Positions 9,350-18,262 of a stretch of DNA of 64,000 bases are shown here, piece by piece; position 1 is the stretch's first letter; each line of letters opens with the position of its first letter. Origin of the DNA: Thalassospira xiamenensis M-5 = DSM 17429 (GTDB lineage: Bacteria; Pseudomonadota; Alphaproteobacteria; Rhodospirillales; Thalassospiraceae). The DNA lies in contig NZ_CP004388.1 in the NCBI RefSeq assembly GCF_000300235.2, positions 2,576,501-2,640,500 of the forward strand. Reading direction: 5' to 3'. Position numbers and translations under genes: made by a program. Below the pieces are notes generated by a model that had not been told where the DNA came from, made no database searches, and saw nothing but the letters and a program-made list of their open reading frames with translations.

Positions 9350-9413
9350 CGCAATTTGCGACAGAAATATTTGCAAAATGCGATAACCATTCTTTGTATT
9401 TTGCAAAACGCAA
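9350..9413. repeat. Three related TTGC/GCAA motifs, candidate enhancer sites
   Basis: Three related sites occur in this AT-rich stretch: CGCAATTTGCG (9350-9360, palindromic), TTGCAAAATGCG (9371-9382) and TTGCAAAACGCAA (9401-9413, inverted-repeat like). Centres are about 21 and 30 bases apart, close to whole helical turns, and lie some 118, 139 and 170 bases upstream of the predicted sRNA start. That is the usual range for sigma-54 activator binding. They could instead belong to an unrelated regulator. Confidence 0.45.
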
Positions 9414-9447
9414 TTTAAGTCAAATGACAGCAGGATTGATCTGCAGA

Positions 9448-10002
9448 TCAACCGGCGTTGCGGCGTGCCGGCTTACGCTTTTTCCGATTTCCGAAATTCA
9501 GCAAAGCAGGAGCGTTTTCAATGATTTCCTGAAGAATTTCCTTGGCAATCTCAAGGTCATCCTTGGCACCTTCATCAAGGTGGCTGATATATCGCGGATT
9601 GGAAATCATGCGCTCTGCCTCATAAAGCGTGCGAAGCTCGCTTTGAAACATCTCGCGCGCACCAAGCGGCAGAACCGGCTTGGCACTCATCACAAAGAAG
9701 AATTTCAGGCTGGTTTTGATCACGATGCGCAGCATCAGAATCTGCAATTTATGGAATTGCTCTTCAAGCTCGTCCTTTTTCGGATGCTTTTCAAGCTTTG
9801 CAAGGCGGTCGGTGATCACCAGCGAAAGCGCTTTGAAATTATCGACTTCCTCGCGGAAAGGCCGGTAACCTGTCACTTCCGTTGTATCGACCGTCTTCTC
9901 GATCACATCTGCCAAAGCCACAAGCCTGCGCGCCTGCGATTCAAGTTTGGACAGAAACTTCTCGACCTCATCACGGTATTTTCGCTGTGTCGCCTGGTTC
10001 AT
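9448..10002 (-). CDS. Hypothetical coiled-coil protein
   Basis: I do not recognise this 184-residue protein. It is almost entirely helical and charged, with likely coiled-coil stretches (RKYRDEVEKFLSKLESQARR near the start), a short more hydrophobic stretch in the middle (IVIKTSLKFFFVMSAKPVLP) and a basic tail (GNRKKRKPARRNAG). No signal peptide is seen. I start it at the ATG giving MNQATQRKYRDEVEKF; the frame extends upstream by 17 codons that resemble the clpA terminator rather than protein. There is no good ribosome binding site. It lies downstream of clpA on the same strand, separated by a hairpin. Confidence 0.7.
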   Translation of the reverse strand: MNQATQRKYRDEVEKFLSKLESQARRLVALADVIEKTVDTTEVTGYRPFREEVDNFKALSLVITDRLAKLEKHPKKDELEEQFHKLQILMLRIVIKTSLKFFFVMSAKPVLPLGAREMFQSELRTLYEAERMISNPRYISHLDEGAKDDLEIAKEILQEIIENAPALLNFGNRKKRKPARRNAG

Positions 10003-10020
10003 TGTTTTTATATGCCACCA

Positions 10021-10054
10021 AAAGCAATTGCCCGAAACAACTGTTCCGGGCAAT
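10021..10054 (-). terminator. Hairpin after clpA
   Basis: On the minus strand ATTGCCCG and CGGGCAAT form a stem around a 12-base loop, followed by TGCTTTTGG. The T run is short, so it may be only partly effective. Confidence 0.5.
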
Positions 10055-10103
10055 CACAATAACGCGCCAAAACTTAATGACAAGGTAATCGATCACAGGG
10101 CAA

Positions 10104-12425
10104 TCAGTTTGCCATTTCCGGATCTTTTTCCTTTTTCGCCCCGCCACCATTTTCTTCCGGATAACGGAAGATAACGGCATCGTCTTCGATATCGACCAGA
10201 ACGGCCCCGCCCTTTTCGAGTTTGCCAAACAGCAACTCCTCGGCCAGCGGCTTTTTGACGTGTTCCTGAATGACACGCCCCAATGGACGCGCCCCAAAGG
10301 CCGCATCATAGCCCCGTTCGCCCAGCCAGGTCCGCGCGGCTTCGGTCAGTTCGATCGAAACATTGCGATCTGCAAGCTGGACTTCAAGCTGCAGTATGAA
10401 CTTATCCACCACCATCTTGACGACCTCCGGCTTGAGGTTTTCAAACGGAATGACCGCGTCCAGACGATTACGGAATTCCGGCGAGAAAGTTCGCTTGATC
10501 GCCTCTGCATCCTCGCCGGTACGCATTTCACGTTTGAAACCGATGGGCGGCTTTGCCATATCCGATGCGCCCGCGTTGGTCGTCATCACCAGCACAATAT
10601 TACGGAAATCAACGGTCTTGCCGTTATTATCCGTAAGCTTGCCGTGGTCCATCACCTGCAAAAGAATATTGAACAGGTCCGGATGGGCTTTCTCGATCTC
10701 GTCAAGCAGGACAACCGCATGCGGATGCTGATCGACGGAATCGGTCAGAAGCCCGCCCTGATCGAAACCGACATAGCCGGGCGGCGCACCAATCAGGCGA
10801 GAAACGCTGTGGCGTTCCATATATTCCGACATGTCGAACCGTATGAATTCGATCCCCATGACATGCGCCAGCTGCTTGGTCACCTCGGTCTTACCAACAC
10901 CTGTCGGGCCGGAGAACAGATAGCTGCCAATCGGCTTTTCCGGTTCGCGCAGACCGGCACGTGCGAGCTTGATCGCGCTGGCAACAGCCTCAATCGCCTT
11001 GTCCTGCCCAAACACAACGGTCTTGAGGTCACGTTCCAGATTGGCCAATGCCTTACGGTCATCCGTCGACACCGATTTTGGTGGTATGCGGGCAATCTTG
11101 GCGACGATTTCTTCGACATCGCGTTTGGAAATCGTGCGCTTGCGCTTGCTTGGTGCCACCAGCATCCGGGATGCCCCGACTTCGTCAATCACATCAATCG
11201 CGCTATCAGGTCGCTTGCGGTCATTGATATAGCGTGATGCCAGCTCGACCGCAGACCGAATGGCCTCGTTGGTGTATTTGACGTGATGATGTTCCTCGTA
11301 ATAGGGCTTGAGCCCCTTGAGGATTTTAATGGTATCTTCGGGAGACGGTTCTTCAACATCGATTTTCTGGAAACGACGCACAAGGGCGCGGTCCTTTTCG
11401 AAATGACCGCGGAATTCCTTGTAAGTCGTGGAACCGATGCACCGAAGCGAACCGCTGGCCAAGGCCGGTTTCAACAGGTTCGAGGCATCCATTGCCCCGC
11501 CCGATGTCGCGCCCGCGCCGATCACCGTGTGAATTTCATCAATGAACAGAACCGCGCCATCAAACTCTTCGAGTTCCTTGACGACCGCCTTCAGGCGCTC
11601 TTCGAAGTCACCACGATACCGTGTCCCGGCCAGAAGCGCACCCATATCAAGAGAGAAAATGGTGGCATCCGCAAGAACCTCGGGGACATCACCATCAACA
11701 ATGCGACGCGCCAAGCCTTCGGCGATGGCGGTTTTACCAACCCCCGGATCGCCAACATAAAGCGGGTTGTTCTTGGTGCGACGGCACAGGACCTGAATGG
11801 TGCGTTCAATTTCGCTTTGGCGACCGATCAACGGATCAATCTTGCCATTCTGCGCCTTGACATTAAGGTTCACGCAATAAGCCTTGAGCGCCTCGCCCTC
11901 GCCAGCGGCGGCACCTTCTTCAGCGTCGGTTGTCGCACCGGGTGCAACTTCTTCTTCGGCACCACGCGGAATGCGGCGTTCGTTCAGTTCGGGCGCCTTG
12001 GCAATTCCATGGGAAATGTAATTGACCGCATCCAGACGGGTCATGTCCTGCAATTGCAGGTAATAGACCGCGTGCGATTCACGTTCGGAGAACAGTGCAA
12101 CCAGCACATTCGCCCCCGTTACCTCTTCTCGCCCGGAAGACTGAACATGAATGGCTGCGCGCTGTATCACGCGCTGGAAACCAGCCGTCGGTTTGGGGTC
12201 CACCAGACGCGCACTGATCAGGCCGGAAAGCTCGCTATCAGCAAACTCCAGCAGATCCGAACGCAGACGATCAACATCCACCCGGCACGCTTTCAGAACA
12301 GACAACGCGTCCTGATCTTCGGTCAATGACAACAGAAGATGTTCCAGCGTTGCATATTCATGACGCCGCTCAGAGGCATATGCCAGCGCACGATGTAAGC
12401 TTTCTTCAAGGTTACGTGAGAGCAT
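10104..12425 (-). CDS. clpA: ATP-dependent Clp protease ATP-binding subunit ClpA
   Basis: ClpA unfolds substrates, including those delivered by ClpS, and feeds them to ClpP. The 773-residue protein has an N-terminal Clp repeat domain ([19 protein letters not shown]), then two AAA+ modules. Module 1 has Walker [14 protein letters not shown] and Walker [10 protein letters not shown]; module 2 has [13 protein letters not shown] and [11 protein letters not shown]. The pore loop GYVGFDQ is intact. The spacing of 3 bases from clpS shows one transcript. The Glu/Lys-rich C-terminus after residue 745 is variable in the family. clpP is not in the window. Confidence 0.97.
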   Translation of the reverse strand: MLSRNLEESLHRALAYASERRHEYATLEHLLLSLTEDQDALSVLKACRVDVDRLRSDLLEFADSELSGLISARLVDPKPTAGFQRVIQRAAIHVQSSGREEVTGANVLVALFSERESHAVYYLQLQDMTRLDAVNYISHGIAKAPELNERRIPRGAEEEVAPGATTDAEEGAAAGEGEALKAYCVNLNVKAQNGKIDPLIGRQSEIERTIQVLCRRTKNNPLYVGDPGVGKTAIAEGLARRIVDGDVPEVLADATIFSLDMGALLAGTRYRGDFEERLKAVVKELEEFDGAVLFIDEIHTVIGAGATSGGAMDASNLLKPALASGSLRCIGSTTYKEFRGHFEKDRALVRRFQKIDVEEPSPEDTIKILKGLKPYYEEHHHVKYTNEAIRSAVELASRYINDRKRPDSAIDVIDEVGASRMLVAPSKRKRTISKRDVEEIVAKIARIPPKSVSTDDRKALANLERDLKTVVFGQDKAIEAVASAIKLARAGLREPEKPIGSYLFSGPTGVGKTEVTKQLAHVMGIEFIRFDMSEYMERHSVSRLIGAPPGYVGFDQGGLLTDSVDQHPHAVVLLDEIEKAHPDLFNILLQVMDHGKLTDNNGKTVDFRNIVLVMTTNAGASDMAKPPIGFKREMRTGEDAEAIKRTFSPEFRNRLDAVIPFENLKPEVVKMVVDKFILQLEVQLADRNVSIELTEAARTWLGERGYDAAFGARPLGRVIQEHVKKPLAEELLFGKLEKGGAVLVDIEDDAVIFRYPEENGGGAKKEKDPEMAN

Positions 12426-12428
12426 GTT

Positions 12429-12755
12429 TCACTCCTTCTCTAACGTGCACTGCAGCGGATGCTGATTTTGCCGCGCCAGATCCATGACCTGGTTGACCTT
12501 GGTTTCCGCGATCTCGTAGGTGAAAACCCCACAAATTCCGACCCCCTTTCGGTGGACCTGAAGCATGATCGCGGTCGCCTCTTCCCGGCCCTTTTCAAAG
12601 AACCGTTCAAGCACATGGACAACGAATTCCATGGGGGTGTAGTCGTCATTTAGCAACAACACCTTGTACATGGACGGCTTCTTCGTCTTTGGCCGTGTCT
12701 TCGTTACGATCCCCGTATTCGGGAGACCACCACCGTCATTGTCCTGATCACTCAT
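12429..12755 (-). CDS. clpS: ATP-dependent Clp protease adaptor protein ClpS
   Basis: ClpS binds N-terminal Leu, Phe, Tyr and Trp of target proteins and hands them to ClpA. The core is clear: [20 protein letters not shown] holds the N-degron pocket, and the [14 protein letters not shown] segment forms the ClpA contact side. The first 30 residues are a disordered tail, as needed for delivery. I set the start at MSDQDND (108 residues), preceded by GGTAAG at 6 bases; an ATG at 12806 is in frame but has no ribosome binding site. It precedes clpA by 3 bases. Together with aat at 2661 it makes an N-degron pathway. Confidence 0.95.
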   Translation of the reverse strand: MSDQDNDGGGLPNTGIVTKTRPKTKKPSMYKVLLLNDDYTPMEFVVHVLERFFEKGREEATAIMLQVHRKGVGICGVFTYEIAETKVNQVMDLARQNQHPLQCTLEKE

Positions 12756-12931
12756 AATCTGCTTACCGGAACCCTTTTGTTCTGCATTGTCTCCATGATA
12801 GGTCATTGAACATCTGTTTCAAAGTCCGCAGCGACAAAACGTTTCTAACCTCATCCCAAATTCATGTAGGCCGAGAATGCCGTGCTGCAAGATCATTGAC
12901 CAAACTTCGTCATCTTTGCCGTAAATATCGG

Positions 12932-12972
12932 TAAAAAAAATAAAAACGGACATGGCTGCCAGCCATGTCCGT
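12932..12972 (-). terminator. Strong terminator of the phasin gene
   Basis: A perfect 13-base stem (ACGGACATGGCTG / CAGCCATGTCCGT) with a 1-base centre, followed on the minus strand by TTTTTATTTTTTTT. It lies 45 bases past the phasin stop codon. Confidence 0.9.
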
Positions 12973-13016
12973 CCCGATACATTCATTACGGCAAAATCCT
13001 AAGTGCGTCGGGTTGC

Positions 13017-14225
13017 TTACTTGAGCGGAACACCAGCAGCCTTGGACATTGCAACAAATCCGTCCGTGAAAGCAGCGAACATCATTTTCTGAATTTTTTC
13101 GCCTTCGGACATGCCGGACTCGACATAGCGCTTCAGTATACGCTCGTTCAGTTCCTGCAGTTCAGAAAGGCTTTCGACCTTTGAAAGCGCTTCGAAATCA
13201 GCTTGGGATGCATCAACTTCCCGCTGCGCCCAGGATGCCAGCTCAGCACCGAAGGAACCGCTTTTTTCCATCAGTTCAGATGAAACCTGCCATACGCCTT
13301 CGAAACTTTTTTGCTGCGTTTCAATCAGTTCTTCGTATCTGGCCATCATTTGCGTTCCAGCATCGGAGAATATGTCAGCCTGCTCGGTAACCTTTTCTGT
13401 CACCTGAGCAAGAACATCATTGACCGCCGTTAGACTTCCTTCGAGAGCATTCTGGGTTGCTGCAACCATGGTATCGACTTCCGGTGCTGTCCAAAGCTCT
13501 GTGAACGGTTCAAGGCTTACCGCACCAAACGCAGCCACATCACCGGCGACTGTCGGCTGGGCTGCAACCTTAACCTCGACAGCAGTTTTTTGGGTGTCTT
13601 TAGCTTTCGTCTCGGCCTTCGCCGCCGCTGTCACTTTGGCCGGAGCAGCCGCTTTCTCTTGCTCTGTCACGATGGAAGCCTTCTTTGCTGGGGGGGGCGT
13701 TTCGGAAATCGCACCAGATGCCTTATCGCTGGAAACCGAAACTTTGGGTTCGCTGACGGCTTTGGAGGCAGGCATAACCGTATTCTTTTTCGATGTGGTT
13801 GCCGCCTTCGGACGGCTTGCCGGTTTGGGGCCTGCCGTTGTCTTCTCTCTGGCTTGCTCGGGCGCAGGTTTGCTTTCCGCGGCTTCTGCTTTTGCCGGGT
13901 CATCAGCCTTGGCCGGAGCCTTAGCCCCTTTAGCGGCAACAGGTTCTTTCTTCGCCTCCGGTACTACAGCATCCGGTTTTGATAGCTCCGCAGGAGGATG
14001 ACGCAATGCCTCTGCTTCAAGCGCGCTTGCGGTTGTGACGACACGCTTCGGCCGCTCTGTTGCAGCCTCGGAAATTTCAGCTGTCGCGGCCTTTGCCGGG
14101 GAAGCAGCCGACTTTTTACCGCCATCAGAGGCTGTTTTTTGAGTCACCGCCTTTGGTCGAGAAGAGACCTTCGCCGGATTAGCATTTGTTGAAGCGGGCG
14201 CAGATTTTTTGCGAGGAGTCACCAT
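13017..14225 (-). CDS. Phasin-domain protein with Ala/Lys/Pro-rich N-terminal region
   Basis: A 402-residue protein. Residues 1 to about 225 are low complexity, rich in Ala, Lys, Pro, Ser, Thr and Glu, with basic motifs such as TPRKKSAPAS at the start. Residues about 235-400 are an amphipathic helical phasin domain (AATQNALEGSLTAVNDVLAQ, then ARYEELIETQQKSFEGVWQV), of the type that coats polyhydroxyalkanoate granules. The start is supported by AAGGAGG 7 bases before the ATG. No PHA synthase gene is nearby. A run of eight G at 13690-13697 lies in the low-complexity part. Function at the granule is inferred; the N-terminal part could bind nucleic acid or other proteins. Confidence 0.82.
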   Translation of the reverse strand: MVTPRKKSAPASTNANPAKVSSRPKAVTQKTASDGGKKSAASPAKAATAEISEAATERPKRVVTTASALEAEALRHPPAELSKPDAVVPEAKKEPVAAKGAKAPAKADDPAKAEAAESKPAPEQAREKTTAGPKPASRPKAATTSKKNTVMPASKAVSEPKVSVSSDKASGAISETPPPAKKASIVTEQEKAAAPAKVTAAAKAETKAKDTQKTAVEVKVAAQPTVAGDVAAFGAVSLEPFTELWTAPEVDTMVAATQNALEGSLTAVNDVLAQVTEKVTEQADIFSDAGTQMMARYEELIETQQKSFEGVWQVSSELMEKSGSFGAELASWAQREVDASQADFEALSKVESLSELQELNERILKRYVESGMSEGEKIQKMMFAAFTDGFVAMSKAAGVPLK

Positions 14226-14529
14226 GTGCCGACCTCCTTGAATTGGGCTTGGCATTCAGAAATTATGCTGCATCGCAACATAACCCTAGATGGAATAGCG
14301 GTGTGCCGTCAAGGTTGCTTTGGTGACATTTTAAAAGTCGTGAATGGGTCAAGCACGTCTGGGAGAACGGATTATCTTGATTCCCGGGAACCGATTGTAA
14401 AAAACCGGCATACGTTCAACCGCTTAGGCGGGAAATTACGTTAATCCTGATATTCAGGATGCTAAAAAAACAAAAATGGCACGGGTTATGCCGTACCATT
14501 TTCATCGAAGATTCCTGAAACGGATCAGC
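14226..14529. other. Intergenic region between phasin and lipoprotein genes
   Basis: About 300 bases without a gene. It holds the upstream region of the phasin gene, with the terminator of the next minus-strand gene at its right end. I see no clear promoter consensus. Confidence 0.6.
14464..14499 (-). terminator. Terminator of the lipoprotein gene
   Basis: On the minus strand ATGGTACGG and CCGTGCCAT form a stem with one mismatch, followed by TTTTTGTTTTTTT. It lies 30 bases past the stop codon. Confidence 0.82.
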
Positions 14530-15279
14530 TTATTTCAGCTGATTTCCGCGCACGGTGCGATAGAAATGGCGAGACTCGGCTTTCTTGTCATTCTTGCTGA
14601 AAAACGGATCAGGCTGCTTTGGCGTCCCGAAAGCTGGCGGCTGTGGAAGTGTTTTTTCCAAACCCGACAGGTTTTCGAGCACATTCGGGAAAGTCAAAGC
14701 GCGCAGATCATCCTTGGTAGACGTCCATGCGGCGAGCGTGATGCTTTGCGATGAACAGCCAATCGCAACCCAGTAATAATCGTCAGAATGCAGGCGCAAT
14801 CCGTCGCGGCTTTGATATCCGAAACCATCGGCCTGAAGCGCATCGGTCAGTGCAAGATATTGTCCGCGCGACAGGGTTTCCCGCGATTCCGTCCCGCCGA
14901 AAGCACCAAGGGGGGCTGTGACCTCGACATTGACCTCGCTTACGTCAAGCGGACCAAATATCCGCGACACCATCTCAAACTGCTCCGCACCGTTCCTGGG
15001 AATAAGGTCGTAACTGCGCGTTTCTTTATAATAATCAGCATTATAGACGATGCGAATCCGTCCTTCTGCATCCCCGGCAGAACATGCGGTTCGAATGTCA
15101 TCCGCATTGATAAACGAGAACCAGCTACCCTTGCGCACCAGCGGATTTTCGATATCGCTTGTACCGGTAAAACTGCATGCAGAAAGCGCCATCAAACCTG
15201 CGGCACACAGCGCGCCACCACTTAAAATTGATGATTTTGTTCTTATGTTACTGACAACAGACATTATTTTTTTACGCAT
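14530..15279 (-). CDS. Hypothetical lipoprotein
   Basis: A 249-residue protein that I do not recognise. Its N-terminus has a basic stretch, a hydrophobic core and the lipobox LSAC (about residue 35), so it is likely lipidated. GAGGA lies 5 bases before the chosen ATG; an in-frame ATG farther up (15408) lacks one. The mature part is a mixed strand/helix domain with no known motif; it contains YYWVAIGCSSQSITLAAW and ends in a polar, Lys-rich tail. It is divergent from the D,D-carboxypeptidase gene, so the two may share a control region. Confidence 0.72.
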   Translation of the reverse strand: MRKKIMSVVSNIRTKSSILSGGALCAAGLMALSACSFTGTSDIENPLVRKGSWFSFINADDIRTACSAGDAEGRIRIVYNADYYKETRSYDLIPRNGAEQFEMVSRIFGPLDVSEVNVEVTAPLGAFGGTESRETLSRGQYLALTDALQADGFGYQSRDGLRLHSDDYYWVAIGCSSQSITLAAWTSTKDDLRALTFPNVLENLSGLEKTLPQPPAFGTPKQPDPFFSKNDKKAESRHFYRTVRGNQLK

Positions 15280-15454
15280 TCGATCCTCGATTTTTAACCT
15301 TCTGGCGGATATAAATTGAGTCTGACGAAAAAATGAGACCGCAACAAGGCGGCAACTCAGATTATCTGAACAAGCGTTAAGCATTTTTTTAATGCCGCGA
15401 TGAGACACTGACCATATTTCGTCTTGGGGATCACCGTAAAGCCGAGCCCGTCAA

Positions 15455-16765
15455 ATGCGTTTTAAGACCCGTCTTGGGCCAAAAGCGATGGCCACCGTTA
15501 GTACTGATCAAAGTCGACCGATGTGGCAATCGCAGGGTCGCAGGATTTACTGCGTCCTGTCCGTGATGCTGCTGATCATCGCTGCTGTTGTATTCACAAC
15601 ACCGGCAGCAATGGCACGCACCTATACAGCGATGGTTATCGACGCCGAAACCGGCGATGTCCTTCATGAATATCGCGCCGACCACAAAGTTTACCCTGCG
15701 TCACTGACCAAGATCATGACGCTTTACATGCTGTTTGATGCGCTGGATTCCGGTAAGGTATCGCTTTCGACACGCATGGAAGTTTCCAAACGCGCCTGGG
15801 GACAGGCCCCTTCGAAATTAGGCCTTCAGCCTGGTGAAAAGATTTCGGTCGAGGATGCCATTCTGGCACTCGTTACGAAATCGGCAAACGACATTGCCGT
15901 TGTGGTCGCCGAGCATCTTGGCGGAACCGAGGTGAAATTCGCGCAGATGATGACCGCGAAAGCGCGCCAGATCGGCATGAAGAACACCACCTTTCGCAAT
16001 GCATCAGGCCTTCCGAACCGTGGCCAGTTGACCACAGCCCGCGATATGATCCGGCTTGCAGTTTCGCTGCGCAAGGATTACGGCAACTACTACCATTATT
16101 TCAGCACCCAGAAGTTCAGCTATGGCAAGCGCACCTATGGCAACCATAACAATCTTCTGGCGTCCTATTACGGTACGGACGGCATCAAGACCGGCTATAT
16201 CAATGCGTCGGGCTTTAACCTTGTCGCATCGGTCAACCGCAATGGTCGCCGTTTGATCGGCGTTGTCTTTGGTGGCCGGACTGCGCGGTCACGCGATGAC
16301 CAGATGAAAAAGCTTCTTGATCAGGCCTATCTTGAACTGAAAAAAGACGGCGAAATCATCGCGCCACGTCCGCGCATCAGCCCGGATGGCAAAATTCTTC
16401 CGGCTGATACCCAGCTTCTGATGGCCAAGCAGAACAACGCCAATGAAGTCGAACAGCCCGGCCGCATTGATACCGAAACCGTTGTCGCCCGCCTGTCGCC
16501 GGAAACCGGCGGATGGGGCATTCAGGTTGGCGCGTTCAGCGATCAGCGTCGTGCACAGGAAGCCGTCCTTGCCGCAGCACGCACAGCGCCGGAAGTCCTT
16601 CGGCTGACCCGTGCCGCTGTCGAGCAGCAAAGCAACGGATCGGGTGTTGTTTATCGTGCCCGCCTGCTTGGGTTTGGTGGTGAACAGGAAGCACGCAGTG
16701 CCTGTGCTGCGCTGCGCAAGGAAAAGGTCGCCTGTATCCCGGTTAATGCCGGTGATGCCGGGTAA
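15455..16765 (+). CDS. D-alanyl-D-alanine carboxypeptidase with C-terminal SPOR domain
   Basis: A 436-residue penicillin-binding protein of the DacA/DacF class, which removes the terminal D-Ala of peptidoglycan stem peptides in the periplasm. A signal sequence ends near PAAMA (about residue 52). The three catalytic motifs are all present: SLTK (active-site Ser and Lys), SAN and KTG. The last about 80 residues (GGWGIQVGAFSDQRRAQEAV onward) form a SPOR domain, which binds denuded glycan at division sites. The start is uncertain; ATGs at 15455, 15488 and 15521 are all in frame and none has a strong ribosome binding site. Confidence 0.93.
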   Translation: MRFKTRLGPKAMATVSTDQSRPMWQSQGRRIYCVLSVMLLIIAAVVFTTPAAMARTYTAMVIDAETGDVLHEYRADHKVYPASLTKIMTLYMLFDALDSGKVSLSTRMEVSKRAWGQAPSKLGLQPGEKISVEDAILALVTKSANDIAVVVAEHLGGTEVKFAQMMTAKARQIGMKNTTFRNASGLPNRGQLTTARDMIRLAVSLRKDYGNYYHYFSTQKFSYGKRTYGNHNNLLASYYGTDGIKTGYINASGFNLVASVNRNGRRLIGVVFGGRTARSRDDQMKKLLDQAYLELKKDGEIIAPRPRISPDGKILPADTQLLMAKQNNANEVEQPGRIDTETVVARLSPETGGWGIQVGAFSDQRRAQEAVLAAARTAPEVLRLTRAAVEQQSNGSGVVYRARLLGFGGEQEARSACAALRKEKVACIPVNAGDAG

Positions 16766-16782
16766 ACAGCCTGCCTCAAATC

Positions 16783-16818
16783 AAAAAAGCCCGCTGAATT
16801 GCTTCAGCGGGCTTTTTT
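16783..16818. terminator. Bidirectional terminator
   Basis: AAAAAAGCCCGCTGAA and TTCAGCGGGCTTTTTT form a perfect stem with a short loop. It lies between the convergent carboxypeptidase and phosphomutase genes and can end both transcripts. Confidence 0.95.
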
Positions 16819-16837
16819 GTGCCTTCCAGAAAGCGGT

Positions 16838-18253
16838 CTAGTGACCGCCACCGGGTGCAAAAAAATCATCCGATGTCAGACCGCTTTTTTGCAGCTGTGC
16901 GGTTACCTGTGCTTTCAACCGCAACAAACCGCTTTCATCAGCGGCCTCGCAACGGGCCACGATCGCAGGCTGGGTATTGGAAGCACGCAGCAACCACCAG
17001 CCGTCATCCGTGCTGACACGCACACCATCAATTCCACTGACTTCAGCACCAGCTTCGGACAAACGACCACGTACTTCTTCGATCAGGGCGAACTTGCGGT
17101 CATCCGGGCAGTCGATGCGGGTTTCCGGGGTATTAACGGCCACCGGCATCGCATCACGCCAGTCATCAAGGCTTTTGCCACTCTGAACCAGAATGCGATA
17201 CAGCCGGACCGCGGCATACATTGCATCGTCATAGCCATAGTAACGTTCGGCAAAGAAGATATGACCGCTCATTTCACCGGCAATCGGTGCCTTTGACTCA
17301 ACCATTTTGGTTTTGATCAGCGAATGGCCGGTTTTCCACATGATGGCATTGCCGCCAAGACGGGTGACCTCGTCAAACAGCGTCTGGCTGGCTTTGACAT
17401 CGGCAATGATCGATGCGCCCGGCAGACGCCCGAGAACGTCGGCAGCATAAATCTGCAGCAGCTGATCGCCCCACAAGACACGCCCCTGCCCGTCAACAAC
17501 ACCGATACGATCACCATCGCCGTCAAAGGCAACACCCCAGTCGGCATTCAGCGATGCCACCTTGGCCTTGAGATCGACCAGATTGGCCTCGACCGTCGGG
17601 TCCGGGTGATGATTTGGGAAAGTGCCATCGATCTCGTCAAACAGCAGATGGTGGTTGCCCGGAAGCTTTGCAGTCAGTTTGCGAACCACATCGCCTGCGG
17701 CACCATTGCCGCAGTCCCATACAATCGTCATCGGCTTGGCAACATCACAATCAAGTTCGGTCAGCAACCGTTCGACATAGTGGTCTTCGATATCAATGTC
17801 GGTAACCGAACCAGTACCGGTTTCGAAATCACCCGATGCAGCAATACGGCCCAGCTCCTGAATGGCTTCGCCAAACACCGACTTTCCGGCATTGAGCATC
17901 TTGAAGCCGTTATAGTCAGACGGGTTGTGCGACCCGGTGACCATGATGCCAGCATCGGTTTTCTGGTCATAAACCGTGAAATAGAGCATCGGAGTTGGCC
18001 CACGCCCGATCCGGACAACATCACAACCGGTCGAAACGATCCCTTCGACAAGCGCACTTGCCAGTTCGGGCGAACTCAGCCGTCCGTCCCGGCCAACGGC
18101 AACCCGTTTTCCGCCAGACTGGCGCACTTTCGTACCGAATGCCTTGCCAAGAGCAAGCGCATCGACCGCATGCAGGGTTTTGCCCACGATACCGCGCACA
18201 TCATATTCGCGCAGCACGGAAGGATCAAAATTGTGTCCGGCAGAGATGGTCAT
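16838..18253 (-). CDS. Phosphomannomutase/phosphoglucomutase
   Basis: A 471-residue alpha-D-phosphohexomutase of the AlgC/PgmG type, which interconverts 6- and 1-phosphates of glucose or mannose. All four signatures are seen: EYDVRGIVG at the start, the phosphoserine loop TGSHNPSDYNGFKM, the metal-binding DGDGDRIGV, and the sugar-binding GEMSGHIFF. The C-terminal phosphate-binding loop reads RASNTQPAIVARCEA. It is followed upstream by ugd and galU on the same strand, so it most likely supplies glucose 1-phosphate for UDP-glucose. Specificity for mannose as well is possible. Confidence 0.92.
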   Translation of the reverse strand: MTISAGHNFDPSVLREYDVRGIVGKTLHAVDALALGKAFGTKVRQSGGKRVAVGRDGRLSSPELASALVEGIVSTGCDVVRIGRGPTPMLYFTVYDQKTDAGIMVTGSHNPSDYNGFKMLNAGKSVFGEAIQELGRIAASGDFETGTGSVTDIDIEDHYVERLLTELDCDVAKPMTIVWDCGNGAAGDVVRKLTAKLPGNHHLLFDEIDGTFPNHHPDPTVEANLVDLKAKVASLNADWGVAFDGDGDRIGVVDGQGRVLWGDQLLQIYAADVLGRLPGASIIADVKASQTLFDEVTRLGGNAIMWKTGHSLIKTKMVESKAPIAGEMSGHIFFAERYYGYDDAMYAAVRLYRILVQSGKSLDDWRDAMPVAVNTPETRIDCPDDRKFALIEEVRGRLSEAGAEVSGIDGVRVSTDDGWWLLRASNTQPAIVARCEAADESGLLRLKAQVTAQLQKSGLTSDDFFAPGGGH

Positions 18254-18262
18254 AGTTCTAAC

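Noticed and set aside
10260-12329. Two plus-strand open frames across clpA
   Set aside because: Antisense to an intact clpA; no start signals.
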